64,000 bases of DNA from Mantis religiosa (GCA_030765055.1 CM060955.1:101752523-101816522); one strand, 5' to 3'; positions 45,966 through 58,604 are shown, numbered from the stretch's first letter. Notes: generated from the sequence alone by a model not told the origin. Numbers and translations are program-made.

Positions 45966-47937
45966 AAATATTTCACCGGACACTTAAATAATGTACTTGA
46001 AAATTCATGTTGAAAATGCATTAAGAGAGAAAGCAGACTGTAATTCTTTAATTGATCTACTTGAGCGTAAGTTTAAGTAAACATAGGATTGCCCTCTACC
46101 AAAGAACAAACCTCAGGCATTCTGTATGGTTTGTTAACACTTTCGATTATCGAACTGCACAATGTATATATTTAATCAGACGGGCGTGAATGTATGTGAT
46201 TAAATTTTGTAAGTTTATTTTTGGATAATTCATTTTCTTAAATACTTGAAATAATCGTTTTGATGTTTTCAAATTGCTTTCAGTTTTCTAATACCTGTCC
46301 TTGAAGGTCAGTTAAGAGATTTACTTAAATATCCTTTTATATAAGACATTTTGGATTGATAATTGAATGAATGACTGATCACTGGAACTCTAAAGGCTTT
46401 AGAGATTTTTTTTTATCATCTGAGAGTAACTTAACTCAAAATACTCTCTGTGTTTATAAGTAATTTTTAATTATTTTCTTAGAAAATAGAATGCATAGGA
46501 CTATTGGACAATGAATATCTATTTTCATAGTAACTGTTTACAACAAATTTATGATACCTTTAAGTAAATTGGTTGAAATTTGTAAAAAAAAATTCACTGA
46601 AATTCCTGCGAATGTTTGCTTGCCTTTGGCAAGTAGTATAGAGATAACTAAAACTGAAACTTTTAAAAATATTTCTGAAGAAACAGCTTAAACAGGCGAA
46701 AACAGACTGGTATATCTTCGAAAACATGCGCGGAATTTGTAAGTTAATTTCAATATCAATAAATTAGCACTAGATAAAGTATACAATAATATCCAAGAAA
46801 GGCACATCAAAATTTACATTTTAATACTATAGATAGACTGGATTGCTGAAACTTCCTTTGCGTTCCATATACTATTAAGGACGGCTAACGTTCCTTTATT
46901 TACGGTTTCACAATTCTCCTTTCAATGAATAATTGATAACAGATCTACAGTTGGTATACCTGGGCTTGCCTGGTCCACTAACTTTATTATCCAAAGAAAT
47001 AGATTAGAAACCCAGTTTCTATTTACTCTAGCGTAATGAAATTCACTCAGCAGGAAAGTTTGTTTGGCGATCCCCCGCGGAAATTTCATAAAGGGCAGAG
47101 AATAAAAAACTATGGCTGAGAGGAGGGAAGGGTAATTGCTACGCGACCTGGTCACGTGGCGGAGCACCGCACACCATCACATCAATCAGATGGGGCGCCT
47201 GCTCACACCGCCAGGCCGCTATAATTACATGCTGCTAAACTGTCACCCGTCACGGCGCTTGGGTTAAGTAATTCTGACGTCACTGATGCACCGCCTAATC
47301 CTCCTGTATATGGGTTTTACCCCACACAGGTACCTACAAGTGCGCCGTTCTCGTCTTCACATTAGCCGCGCATAGACATCTCATCAACTGGCTCGAAATA
47401 TAAATAAACTGTAATAATACTAATGCATCTATCGATTACTTCATTTAGCATTAACTCACAAATCAGGATAGGAATGTTTTTAATTTGAACTGATCGTAGC
47501 TGTGTTGGTGCCAATTTATCACTTTACGTTATTTTAATTTTATTACCTCGTCATACGAAGTGCGTACGCTACTGCGGAGCAATTACTGGCGCCACAAATC
47601 TATTTGTCCATGTATACACAAATGTGATGAATATCTGTTGAGAAAGTTCAAATTTTATATCAATTCAAGAATGCAGTTTGAGAGTAAAATAGACAAAGTA
47701 CGCACCGAAACATTCATTGTAACTACACAGCCGAACGCTTGCGAACAAGTTTTCCATTCAAAGGCAAAGCTGAGCTTTGCTGATTAGAAGAAATACTGAA
47801 ATCATATATACATGTCATTAATTTAAGGGGAGTCTAATGAATACAAAATTACAAAAGTGACCTTTTTTAGCTTTTTGTGCAAATAGAAGTGTTAGAAACA
47901 CTTGCTACATATTTTATTACGGAAAAAATCCTCCTAG
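45966..47937. other. Unassigned DNA; CpG-rich patch at 47130-47400
   Basis: No gene recognised over 2 kb. The 47130-47400 patch is GC- and CpG-richer than its surroundings and contains TATATGG near 47306; it could be a promoter-like segment or an old repeat end. No coding region follows that I recognise. Confidence 0.3.
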
Positions 47938-48243
47938 GTATTGTCACGGGGCATTGCTCTGCGGTGGGCCGCGGCCGGCACGTGCGAAAGATTGAGATAC
48001 TGCAGCTCGGAGCTAAACGCTTGCCGAAAGAGACAGATAGAAGAAATAAAGAGAAAGAAAATATAGAGAAAGAAAGAGACAGATAGATATCTGGAGGTTT
48101 CATCTTTACTGATGCCGTCTTGATTGTTACCGAGCGTTCCACTAAATTCTAGAAACAGTGGCTGGCGATATAAAAGCGCTGCGGCTGTCAAAGCGGTGTC
48201 AGTTTCTATTTGAGAACTTAATTTTGTGTGTGCAGCTGTATAC

Positions 48244-49060
48244 TATATGTGCAAAATTTCTTGAGCGTTCGGGTCCCAAGTTCTTATTCGGTAGGTTTCG
48301 CTTATTTCCGTTAACACAGAAGACAACTTTGAAACAGGAAATGCGCTACACACTGTGATATCTAGTGGCTAATATGCTAAGCTTTAACACGTACGACATT
48401 TCATTTTGAGCAATTTTGAGGTTAATTATTAACTAACCAGTTTACAACAGTTCCAAAAGCAAGGTTATGTTGTCAGTGTTATGGCTCTCGAAAGAAGACA
48501 CTATTTTTCGTCTACTTCCGTATAATTGTGATCTGAATGCAACTGAGCTGGGTGGGCAAAAGTAAAGAATGTTTACAAAGTACGCAATGTTAACGAGAGC
48601 TACAAATCTGCGGAAAGTTGCTATAGAAGTGACGGATTGGGAAGCATACGCCAAGAGCTGGAAATGCAATATTGGAGAAACGACGGTGTAATAGAAAATG
48701 TATTTAGTAAAATTATTAACACATTAGAGGATACAAGCGATGAAAGTGACGCAGTAGACTTGGAAATCGAAGAATCAAAAAGCGAATGAGTGTTTATAGC
48801 TGTCATAATATTTGTTTAATACTTTTATGTGTTTTATAACAGTAAATATATAAACATACAGCATATCGGATGGAGTTCAATTGTTTGGTGCCACGTCGTA
48901 TACCTTCGGCGCATAACTTCGCTTGTCTTACTGCAATTTGGCTGAATTGTGTTCTTCTAGATTGACAACACTGCAGAAACAAATGCGTGTTAGCTCTCTC
49001 TTCTTCCCCTCCGCCCACACTACACCGTAAATCCAGCGCTCAAGAAATCTTGCGCATATA
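48244..49060 (+). mobile_element. DNA transposon nested in LTR B
   Basis: TATATGTGCAAAATTTCTTG at the left and, reversed, TATATGCGCAAGATTTCTTG at the right are inverted ends of about 25 bp, both continuing with AGCG. Inside, at about 48510-48800, the plus strand reads RLLPYNCDLNATELGGQK and later a VTDWEAYAKSW block, a decayed DDE_3 transposase related to the 44.2-kb one. The termini differ from the 44.0-kb element, so it is another subfamily. Target duplication not resolved. Confidence 0.75.
48510..48800 (+). pseudogene. DDE_3 transposase relic
   Basis: LLPYNCDLNATEL corresponds to the LPP..CDLNPIEL block with the catalytic Glu; the following VAIEVTDWEAYAKSW parallels LTETDWQGFC. Stops and frameshifts throughout. 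Only the last third of the transposase remains. Confidence 0.65.
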
Positions 49061-49270
49061 TTAGTGGACCTTTGAAGTATACCGCAAGTGCATTCTTTCA
49101 TTTATTTACGTGTGGTGAAGCAACGAGAGACCTTGGAGATTGCTTACGTGTGAGTCAAGTCACTTTTACAGGCTGTGAGGGTTGTACAAAGTGCGTTTTT
49201 ACTGTAAAAGAGAGCATTTTAAATTTCTGCAAACAAGACTTAATTCTACGAACCCACAAAGTCGCAGTAT

Positions 49271-51070
49271 GTGAGGTGCAAAATATTTCAACCTGTATTA
49301 AGTAATACTTTTGACATTATCTTCGACTAAACAGAACATATACGGATTTGATGTATGCACTCATATACTGTTCTGTTTATTCTTGTACAACCTGAATAAA
49401 TGGAAAAAAAAAAAGAAAAGAAAAAAACTATTTTTTCACCTCATGCATGGAGTTAAAGAAAGGTTTGTACAAATAATTTTGTACATACTTCCTTATAACT
49501 AAAACGGCATCTCGATGTGATGTTTTCGAAATTCTATTCTTTATAACTGACAGGACATGAAAAGAAATAGCCACTTATGCAAAGTTTCACTTGTTGCACA
49601 CACATGACATGCTCTACCCTTTTGCAAACGATCCCTACAACATTTATTCCTCTATCTACTTCAACCTTGCCAAGATAAATATTATCTAATTGCTAATTTT
49701 TTTGTAAGTACGACGGAATATGGGAATGCTATAGGCTTTTAACGTAGTCAAATCTTATAAGAGTTGGTCGCTTACATGCCAACCTCTTTATTGCAATTTG
49801 ACTAAAGCACAAGTACTGAGATAGCCCCAGATGTATTTCACCTTGCAAAAAACGATGTATTTGACATAAATTGTGTGTTTGAACGAGTTTTAACGAGCTT
49901 CAAATAAATTATGTGACATAATTTTGTCTGTCGCATTACGGCTGATTAGTTACGCAAACGTAATGCTCGGTATAGAATTTTTGGGTGGAATGGATTACTT
50001 ACCCAAAACTAAAAGTAACCCATACGTTCTTTGGAATAGGTATATAGCAAAACAGGCACATATTGCAGGGGAAGTTTCACTTAAGAGTTTGGTACCATTA
50101 TTAATAATGGCAGATAATTACGGCTCAAATTTTAAGTTCATTTCTTTTCAAATGTATGCTATTTTTCCGTTTAAAATTTATTGAACACCTCTTTATATGA
50201 ATTACACCGACTGATATAAATGAATCCTTTTCTCAGAATCTACTGAACAGTTACTAAATTTTAGGGTGAATGAAACCATTTAAGACTTGATGAAAGTCTT
50301 CGCAGGTGTAGTAGCAGCGTTGTTTCGAATTCTATATAGCACTAGAAATACGTTTTCTGAGTCCAGAATTCACCTTATTATCTAACACATACCTACCTAC
50401 TTGTTAAAGAAAGTCCTGCATTCCACCCAATATTGAATATTGAGGGTTTCAACAAAACAGAATTACTGATGCTCCGAGATTCCACAAAAAATTTTAGAAA
50501 ATGGCTCATGTGTATGTGATAAGTATAATACAAAAATTCAAATTTGGATTATTATAAAACTTGGTTCAGCATCTAGTACCAAACACATATCTATTTATTT
50601 ACATATATATTTTGTGATGCTATTAAAATCGCAATCAATGATGATTCAATTCAGTCCAGCAGCCACATTCAACATCCAGCAACCTAATATTTTGGCGTAT
50701 TTTACTGAACTTATGTGCAGTAAATAAATTACATAATTCTTGTGACTTGTTATATTTTTAATATTGCACATGTGGAATGTCGTAATTTATCTATTTTAAT
50801 ATTATTTCTCCTTCATTTAATTAATAGTTGGCTACCAATTAAATCCTTCAGCATCTAAGCAGTTCAACCACAGTAGATCAACTATAATCTGCAGACCTGC
50901 CGTTCATGACGCTATGTCTCAACGTCCTCAGCCAAAGATGCAACACTTCTGGCGGAAAACAGTGTAATGCAAGTTTGCTTCAAATTCTAGGTTAAAAAGT
51001 TTCGTATTTAATTTTCAGGTAATTGAAAACATTACGCTATACTATGATTAAATGTTTATGTTGGTAATTA
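49271..51070. other. Unassigned DNA
   Basis: No gene recognised. An 86-codon open frame at 49924-50184 has no motif I recognise and is probably chance. TGCATTCCACCCAATATTG near 50410 is part of a possible dispersed repeat. Confidence 0.35.
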
Positions 51071-51072
51071 TA

Positions 51073-51745
51073 CAGTGTGATCCATATAAACCTGAACCAT
51101 TTCTGTAGGTCACACAGTTTGAGCCAATAATAGGACACATGTGAAGCTTTGGGAACATATAATACACAATTGGGAGTATATATTACACTATTGGAAGTGT
51201 CTTCCACCAGCATCTATGGATCATTGGTCCCATTCTCTTTGATACGACTGTAGACACTGAAGTTTATATGGGTATCTTCAAGACATTTTTGGAACAGCTG
51301 GATGATATTGAATTGAAAGAAGGTTATTTCCAGCAAGATGGACCAACATGCCATACATCTAATGACACCATGGAATTTGTAACCAGTTTCTTTGATAATT
51401 GAATAATCTCAAAAGGTCTGTGGCCCCCAGATCCCCTGAGCTAGCCTCACCGGATTTTTTCTTGTGGGAGTATCTAAAAATAGAGTGTACAAGAATAGGC
51501 CACGGGCAATTGATGTTCTCAAGGGATCCATTCAAACCGAAATAACTGGCAAGTCAGGGATACTCTCCGTAAAACTTCAGAAAATATGGTGAGACGAGTG
51601 CAAACATGTATTGATGCTAGTGGAGGACACTTCCAACATTTTCTCTGAGATATAAATAGTGTAATGTAATCTACCAATTGTGTGTTATATTCTAGGTTAA
51701 AATGTTATGGCCTATTGAAATGGTCCAGGTTTATATGGATCACAG
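51073..51745 (+). mobile_element. Short TIR-bounded Tc1/mariner-like element
   Basis: Left end CAGTGTGATCCATATAAACC and right end (reversed) CTGTGATCCATATAAACCTG are near-identical inverted repeats of about 37 bp, flanked by TA (51071-51072 and 51746-51747). The 673-bp element holds only the second half of a transposase, so it is a non-autonomous deletion derivative. Confidence 0.9.
51215..51655 (+). pseudogene. Tc1/mariner-like transposase, C-terminal half
   Basis: The plus strand reads GPILFDTTVDTEVYMGIFKT, then YFQQDGPTCHTSNDTMEFV (second catalytic Asp), a stop, WPPRSPELASPDFFLWEYLK (third catalytic acidic residue) and a C-terminal DECKHVLMLVEDTSNIF. These are the DDE_3 endonuclease blocks of an insect Tc1/mariner-group transposase. 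The N-terminal DNA-binding half is missing. A second copy starts at 63824. Confidence 0.85.
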
Positions 51746-51747
51746 TA

Positions 51748-52185
51748 TACTAACCATTCATTAATAACAGAGTATATTGCAAAATGCTGCCATACAAATA
51801 TAAAGCAGGAGAGTGCCTAGGTAAAATTGGCTGGCAAACCAGAAGCTATGCACTAATGTACGTATAGTAGAGTGGCGTATATCTTAGTCTTAAAATTCTT
51901 TACATACTGTGACACATAACGGCAAGGTTACGGTGAGATCCACTATCAGCATTCAATAGCTACCAAAGACTACACTTACGTTATCACATATTTGAGAATC
52001 CTGCTTAGCATTTCAACGATTCACGGCAACTTAGATATCTAGTGCTATTTCAGACACTGCTTTAAAGCGTAAAATTACTGATACCACAGACTTTAGTGGG
52101 CATAATGCTTCAGTGGTTAGCTTTTTGTGCTAAGAATCAGAAATAGCTTAATTCTAAATCCTCAAACAACGACAAGTTATACGAA
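51748..52185. other. Unassigned DNA
   Basis: No gene recognised before the tandem array. Confidence 0.35.
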
Positions 52186-53880
52186 TGGACAGAAACCAGA
52201 AGATCCGTGGTTCAAATCCCGGCCATGGCATTGAATTTTTCATGTCAATCCTATCCATCCACAAAAATAACCTTAACCTATCTACGGCTACTGTGAAGAA
52301 ATGACTAAATTCCATCGATTAACTAAAATAATAAGAGTTAAATTATGAAGCCTGGGACCCAAGTACTTACGATAGAAAGTCGCCACAAACGGTGTATCTC
52401 GAATGCGAGAGTCCCTAGTGGTCTACCAGGGCAATATATGAGTCAAATGGAGAATTTAATGTCAGGACGGCACGTTGGCCATGGTGGCCTCAATGGCTTA
52501 GAGCGACTGAACGGAAAACAGAGCATCCGTGGTTCAAATCCCGGCCATGGCATTGAATTTTTCATGTCAACTCTATCTATAAAAATCCTTAGGCTATACA
52601 CGGCTAGTGTAAAGAAATGATTAATTTCCATCAATTAATTAAAATAATAAGAGTTAAATGATGAAGCCTGGGACTCAAGTACTTAGGATAGTAAGTCGCC
52701 AAAAACGGCATATCTCAAATATGAGTGCCCCTAGTGGTTTACGGGGGAAATACATGAGTCAAATGGAGAATTAATGTCAGGTCGATAGGTTGGCTATGGG
52801 TAAGAGCGACTGGACGGAAACCAGAAGATTCGTGGTTCAAATCCCGGCCATGGCATTGAATTTTTCATGTTGACTATCTATCAAAAATCCTTAGCCTATA
52901 CACAGCTAGTGTGAAGAAATGATTAATTTCCATCAATTAATTAAAATAATAAGAGTTAAATGATGAAGCCTGGGACTCAAGTACTTAGGATAGTAAGTCG
53001 CCAAAAACGGCATATCTCAAATATGAGTGCCCCTAGTGGTTTACGGGGGAAATGCATGAGTCAAATGGAGAATTAATGTCAGGTCGATAGGTTGGCTATG
53101 GGTAAGAGTGACTGGACGGAAACCAGAAGATTCGTGGTTCAAATCCCGGCCATGGCATTGAATTTTTCATGTTGACTATCAAAAATCCTTAGCCTATACA
53201 CAGCTAGTGTGAAGAAATGATTAATTTCCATCAATTAATTAAAATAATAAGAGTTAAATGATGAAGCCTGGGATTCAAATACTTACGGTAGTAAGTCGGC
53301 ACAAACGATGTATCTCTGATTTGGGAGCCACTAGTGGTTTACGGGGTAAATATATGAGTCAAATGGAGAATTAATGTCAGTTCGGCAGGTTGGCCATGGT
53401 AGCTCAATGGGTTAGAGCGACTGGATGGAAAGCAGAAGATCCGTCGTTCAAATCCCGGCAATGGCATTGAATTTTTCATATTGACTCTATCAAAAAAAAA
53501 AAAAAAAAAAAGAAACCCTTAGTTTATACACGGCTAGAGTGAAGAAATGATTAATTTCCATAATTAACTAAAATAATAAGAGTTAAATGATGAAGCCTGG
53601 GACCCAAGTACTTAAGAGTAAGTGGCCACAAACTGTATCTCGGATGCAAGAGCCTCTAGTGGTTTACCGAGGAAACATGAGTGAAATGGAGACTTTAATG
53701 TCAGGATGGCACGTTGGCCATGGTAGCCCGATGGGTTAGAGCGACTGGACGGAAACCTGAAGATCCGTGATTCAAATCCCGGCCATGTCATTGAATTTTT
53801 CATGTTAACTGTATCAAAAGAACCTTAGCCTATATAAGGCTAGTGTGAAGAAATTATTAATTTCCATCAATTAACTAAAA
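52186..53880 (+). repeat. Tandem array of the tRNA-like repeat (family 2), six units
   Basis: GGTTCAAATCCCGGCCATGG or a variant recurs at about 52209, 52531, 52834, 53136, 53444 and 53769 (periods 322, 303, 302, 308, 325). Each unit has a tRNA-like part (TAGCTCAATGGGTTAGAGCG as A-box, GTTCAAATCCC as B-box), then CATTGAATTTTTCAT, a spacer with AAAATAATAAGAGTTAAAT and a CCTAGTGGTTTAC-like word. The third and fourth units are almost identical, indicating recent unequal exchange or replication slippage. A 20-A run at 53492-53511 lies in the fifth unit. Confidence 0.93.
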
Positions 53881-55060
53881 GAAGTTTCTTAAAAATAATT
53901 TATTAACTTCCAATAAAATTATCAGTTAACTTACAGACCCCCATACAAATATGTATTCAATAGTTCATCAGTGTAGTAGCCGCCAGCAGCCTTATCAATA
54001 ACAGGGAGAGGACATCAAATATCTTACACCCTGGGTAAGACTGTATGAAGTTGTAGCATCGTTTGGGACAGGGATGCACAATAACACTGTAAGCTGACAT
54101 ATGGGAGGTAGACGTAATTTGAACCCTCCTATTGTCTAATATACTTTGGGTACCATCAACAAGGACATTTTGTTCAAGGATGTGAAGTATGTAAGACAAT
54201 GCTCCAAAGGAGTAAGAGTTTTTAGAGATGTTGCCGTATTTTTTACCGACTCTGTACATGGAAGCAAGCAGCATCTATCAACTCTACGCACCATCTCGAG
54301 GAAGTTTGAAAGCGGATCCTTGATAGGCTTCTTCCTCCTTTCCTCCCTGCACCCTTCTATTCACTGTGTTCATAATTAGAAGGCAAGAATCTTTGAAGCC
54401 GAATAGGGAGTCCATTTTCGTTACCATATTAATTTCATTATAACATACAAGAACACAATGTTAGTCCGTTGAAGTAGTGTTGATCAACTTGTAACACCAA
54501 AAAGTTCATTTTTGTTAACAGTATATAGATATTTTACAAGAAAATAAAGCATCCATTATATTATATTCCCTGCACCTGTCTTCTACAAACTATTCTTACA
54601 ACAGCTTACTATTCTTTCGGTTCCTTCTCAATTGAGACAATTTTTCAATTCACATTTATATATTTCGTTTAGGTAATTGTGGACAAATATAATTTGAAAG
54701 AGGCTACCCCAGTGTGACGTATCTGAAATTTCTACATGACCAAGAAATAAAAAGGTGAATAATGACTTCCCATGTGAGTAAAATATAAATATTGTAAAAG
54801 TCAGAAAAATATATATCGCCTAAATGATTAACTCCAAATAATGTACAAGACAAAAGTTGTGTGTTTTAAACCATAATGATGACTTCACATGTTTCTCCCA
54901 GAAAATTCGCTATGAGTTTGCATTCCATTTGTTATGGAATAGTTTTAATCAAAATCGTTTTCTGAGGAAGTCAACATTTTGGGGTACACTCTTCAACAGA
55001 CGATCGTCACTCAAATTAAAAAGGTGCATACCACTCTACGCTACTCTATTAAGAGCGTAT
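53881..55060. other. Unassigned DNA
   Basis: No gene recognised. Minus-strand frame 53957-54274 (105 codons) has no motif I can name; it could be a repeat-encoded relic. Confidence 0.35.
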
Positions 55061-55064
55061 ATGC

Positions 55065-55155
55065 CTGCCTACTTTGTGGAGGGACCAGTCCTTCTGAAAT
55101 CAAACGTATCCAGACATTTCAAAACAACGCACGAACGCACCATTGTTTTTCAAGA
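55065..55155 (+). pseudogene. Possible BED-finger fragment of a hAT-type transposon
   Basis: With one frameshift the segment reads CLLCGG followed by LLKSNVSRHFKTTHERT. A C-x2-C pair followed about 18 residues later by H-x4-H is the pattern of the BED zinc finger in ZBED/hAT proteins. The piece is short and no other hAT domain was found nearby, so the call is weak. Confidence 0.35.
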
Positions 55156-55431
55156 TAGTCAATTACTTAGAGAAACTGGAATCACCACCAATCAACGGTA
55201 AATTTCTTGATAATCCGCAAAGTTCTACAGCAACCTAAAACAAGTCTCAGGAACCATTCCCTATTCCCTTGTCGGAAAATATTGCTTACAGTCCCGCATC
55301 ACGAGTCGTCTACCACTGGATTAGCTCTCACAATAAGATCTTCTGTAATACTTCAAACAATAGTGTACCTAATTTTGGGGGGCCCAATGGGGATTTCCTC
55401 ATCTCATTGTTATTCATTGTATCACCACGTA
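55156..55431. other. Unassigned DNA
   Basis: No recognisable gene; could be decayed continuation of the preceding fragment. Confidence 0.3.
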
Positions 55432-55950
55432 GGGGAGAGTATCCGTCCGACTCAGCTGCCGTGGTGCGAGTGTTGCGGACCCCTAACACTCGTGGTACCT
55501 CTCACGTTATTAGAGGAACGTCGGGCCGAACATTCGGGCCCCTCCGTGATTGGGAGTTGTTCGGATTGGGTTGGACTCGAGGGTGCAGTGGTTCCCGATA
55601 CCCGTGGGAGAAGGACGGGGTTGAGGGAAGCCAAAATATTCCCGCGTACTAGCCAGCATAGCTAGTAGGTGTGATAGATCACCAGGCGGCCCCAACGAGG
55701 TCATATTGGTAGCCTTCCCATTTTGGAGTTGGCGCGCGTAAGTGACGTATCCACTTCCATCCCGTCTTGAGTCCACAGGACCAGATGTGGGGCTTGTTAG
55801 TCTCTAGGTCTTGCCCTGTGGAAAGCCCCAGGGAGGCGCAGGGCACCCTTTCGGGACAGCTCGGTAACTCCACGGTCGTCAGAGGGGGGCGGCGGTCAGC
55901 CATCACTCTGTGAGGATCTGCCCTGGTAGATACTCGAGAGTCAATATACA
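55432..55950 (+). repeat. Unclassified GC-rich interspersed repeat, copy 1
   Basis: Shares ordered blocks with 58605-59045: TAGGGGAGAG, GCTGCCGTGGTGCGAG, a GACCCCTAACACTC-like word, GATTGGGTTGGACT-like, TTCCCGCGTACTAG and GTGACGTATCCACTTCCA. No long open frame conserved between copies and no tRNA-like promoter seen. Distinctly GC-rich against its flanks. Confidence 0.75.
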
Positions 55951-56029
55951 TATATTCAGCGTATCATATATTTAAATAATGTCTATAATCAATGATCTGT
56001 GGAGCGGACAAGCGCTGATAGATTAAAAT

Positions 56030-56033
<4 letters not shown>

Positions 56034-56125
<92 letters not shown>
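56034..56125. repeat. (CA)n microsatellite
   Basis: About 46 uninterrupted AC repeats. Confidence 0.98.
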
Positions 56126-56127
<2 letters not shown>

Positions 56128-56499
56128 GAAAATACATTTTGGGTTGGGAGAATTATGTTGAAAATTTTCGTGCAATAATTATGGAAGGAACTGAATTTAA
56201 AACCTTTTATTGAGTCATATTGTTCAGTCACACGCACACACACCTATACAGTCCTTTTTCAAAATATGTACTTCCAGTAAAGTGTAAATATTTAATTTTT
56301 AGGTGCAATGCACTACTTACTCTCCTTTGTATACCTTTCAGAAGAAGTAAAAAATGAATAACAACTTACAAGTTCAACTTCAAACAAGTAACACTGATTA
56401 TCTCTTAAATAGTTAAATCCATTAAATTGTGTGTCTAAAACGGGATCTACGCTTTTTCTATTTTTTTATTTATTTATTTATTTACCTTTTTGTTATTTA
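56126..56499. other. Unassigned DNA
   Basis: AT-rich; short TTTA runs at 56460-56485 abut the next SINE and may be its tail. Confidence 0.35.
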
Positions 56500-56722
56500 C
56501 GTCCTCCAACGCTAAATCATATCGGACGGTGAATAAATTGGTTAAAATGACGCTCAAATGAGCCCGGGGTCCATGGAGCTTAGAGTTACCCGACATTCGT
56601 CTGAAGGATAAGGGAAAACCCCGGAAAAACCTTATCCAGGTAAGTCACCCTGACCGAGATTCGAACTCGGGACCTCTTGAACGACAGTCAGACATGCTAC
56701 CTTCTACGCTACCTAGGCGGGC
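56500..56722 (-). mobile_element. tRNA-derived SINE (family 3)
   Basis: Minus-strand copy: reverse B-box GAGATTCGAACTCGGGAC, reverse head CTACCTAGGCGGGC and body CCTTATCCAGGTAAGTCACC and GCTAAATCATATCGGAC. Confidence 0.9.
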
Positions 56723-57175
56723 ACGTTTTTATATATTAAGATTTTCACTATCTGTTATGATTTATTGATAAAACAGAAGTCATGCTGAATGAAATTCTAG
56801 AAGGCGCAAGAAAAATATTTTGATACCTAATTTGTCCTATATCATACGGATATATGGAATTTTAGTCAACGTTAATAGTAGGTCTTGAGTAATTCAGAAT
56901 TTCCTAACATACTAACAGCCGTTCGGGCTGTTATTACTTTTAATATACAGAAAACTTGCGCTAAAGATGGTAAATTTTAGTAGGATCCTCTTGATTTGAG
57001 AGCACTTTAACAAAGACATTCCTTGAATTAATAGGCTGAGAAGTATGAACACATACCTGTTTTCTGCAAAATGACATTACTAGAGATATTTCTGGTCAAT
57101 ATTTCTCAGAATGTATGTCAAGCAGATGTTCAACTTTACCTCATGCAACTGTGGTGTGCGTGCGTGTGTCCCTCT

Positions 57176-57179
<4 letters not shown>
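56723..57179. other. Unassigned DNA
   Basis: No gene recognised. Confidence 0.35.

Positions 57180-57253
<74 letters not shown>
57180..57253. repeat. (TG)n microsatellite
   Basis: About 37 uninterrupted TG repeats. Confidence 0.98.
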
Positions 57254-57254
<1 letters not shown>

Positions 57255-58398
57255 GCTAATGGTCTGGAGTGAACTTTGAAGTCATTCCCCTTTTGGCTTC
57301 CCCTTTTGTAAGTTTTGTAGATGTTCTCTATCTATTTCTATATCTTGAGAGTAGATTACACAATTTGGAGGATTTAGTATGACAGTGCTATGGAGATGTT
57401 TTCCTAGGTAATCATGTCCTATAGTAAGACTCATCATGACAACATGGCAGTTACGAAATTACAGATACTTCCTTTGATCTTCTGATTTTGCCTCTGTAAT
57501 TCCAAATACAAATTCGTCAACATCTCCTTTAGTCTTGGCTAAAGCCACTGGTATGCCAGTGTAAAATTCTTGAGTGTTCCATGACAGTCCACATCCGGAG
57601 CTTTGCTCTGGGAAGCATAATCAGAGCAGTTTCATAATCATTTTTAATGGACAACACGTTTTTCTGATTTGGCAACTGTAACATCCTGTCAACCCACAGT
57701 ATGCCTGGAGGACCGCAGGAATGACGGATCTTCTTGGACCTAGCTGGGAGGATGTATGTATATCCACCGAACTTTCACTACATTCCCCACTGTAGGACGT
57801 CTGAATACTGTGAATGCTGCTGTGCTGAATTAACATTTCCTCCAATAAGGTGAGGTGTAACAGTTATACCGCTGTAATTCGGTCCTCAAGAGCCCCTCTT
57901 GTGAAAGCAGGTTGCACCACCAGAAGTTGAGAGGTTACTGATTGGGTAGGAGAGGTTATACGCTCTCGTGCAAATGTAGAATGATCTGTATGTCTTTATC
58001 CAATATTTATTTTCTGTAGAAAATGAAGCCATGATAGTTTCATTCCCTATAGAAGTCTTATTTACCTGACTTCCGTCTCTTGGCCATTCTGCTCTTGGTT
58101 CATATCACGTTCCTTCTCCTATAGAGTCGATATTTAAAAGCCATTATGTGCATACGCGATCGCTCATTGTAGATCTCTCAGAACTGTAGATCTCCTCTGT
58201 CCAGTGTACAATGCAGCTATGATAATTATAAAAATGAATTTCGTTAATTATGTTATTTTAATTTTCTATATCTCTGAAGGATCATTCCTAACATTCAGTA
58301 TATAACAAACAAAGCACCATGCGACTTAGTGTATTGATCAAACTGGAATTTATTTCTACAACCTGGATTTGTATATTCTGGTATATTCTGTACAAATG

Positions 58399-58399
<1 letters not shown>
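57254..58399. other. Unassigned DNA
   Basis: No gene recognised over 1.1 kb. Confidence 0.35.

Positions 58400-58437
<38 letters not shown>
58400..58437. repeat. (AT)n microsatellite
   Basis: About 19 AT repeats. Confidence 0.97.
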
Positions 58438-58442
<5 letters not shown>

Positions 58443-58604
58443 TAAACCTCAAATCTTCAGACCCTAAATAACTTCTGAAAACTACATTTTCCTCTGCTAC
58501 CGTGTATAGAACATAGCAGGTAGAGTATCATGTCCCATATAAAATTCGATTTGAAGATAAGCTCTCTTTTTAGGAAAAGTTCGAGTATGTGACTGTGTCT
58601 CTAT

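Larger units (their letters stand above)
47942..49266 (+). mobile_element. Solo LTR copy B, containing a DNA transposon
   Basis: Begins TGTCACGGGGCATTG at 47942 and ends GTCGCA at 49266; identical GTAT duplications at 47938-47941 and 49267-49270. TATA box TATAAAAG at 48169-48176. The poly(A)-signal position reads GTAAAA rather than AATAAA. LTR sequence is continuous to about 48243 and resumes at about 49061; the middle is a nested element. Confidence 0.85.

Noticed and set aside
47130..47400. Host promoter / CpG island
   Set aside because: GC-rich with a TATATGG word, but no downstream exon could be recognised, so support is too weak for a promoter call.
49924..50184. 86-codon open frame as a small gene
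   Set aside because: It lacks recognisable motifs, promoter or splice context and its length is within chance expectation.
53957..54379. Overlapping 105- and 77-codon frames on opposite strands
   Set aside because: No motif I can name on either strand; kept as unassigned rather than called a gene.
55989..57259. Val/Cys-rich open frames
   Set aside because: They are products of the CA and TG microsatellites.
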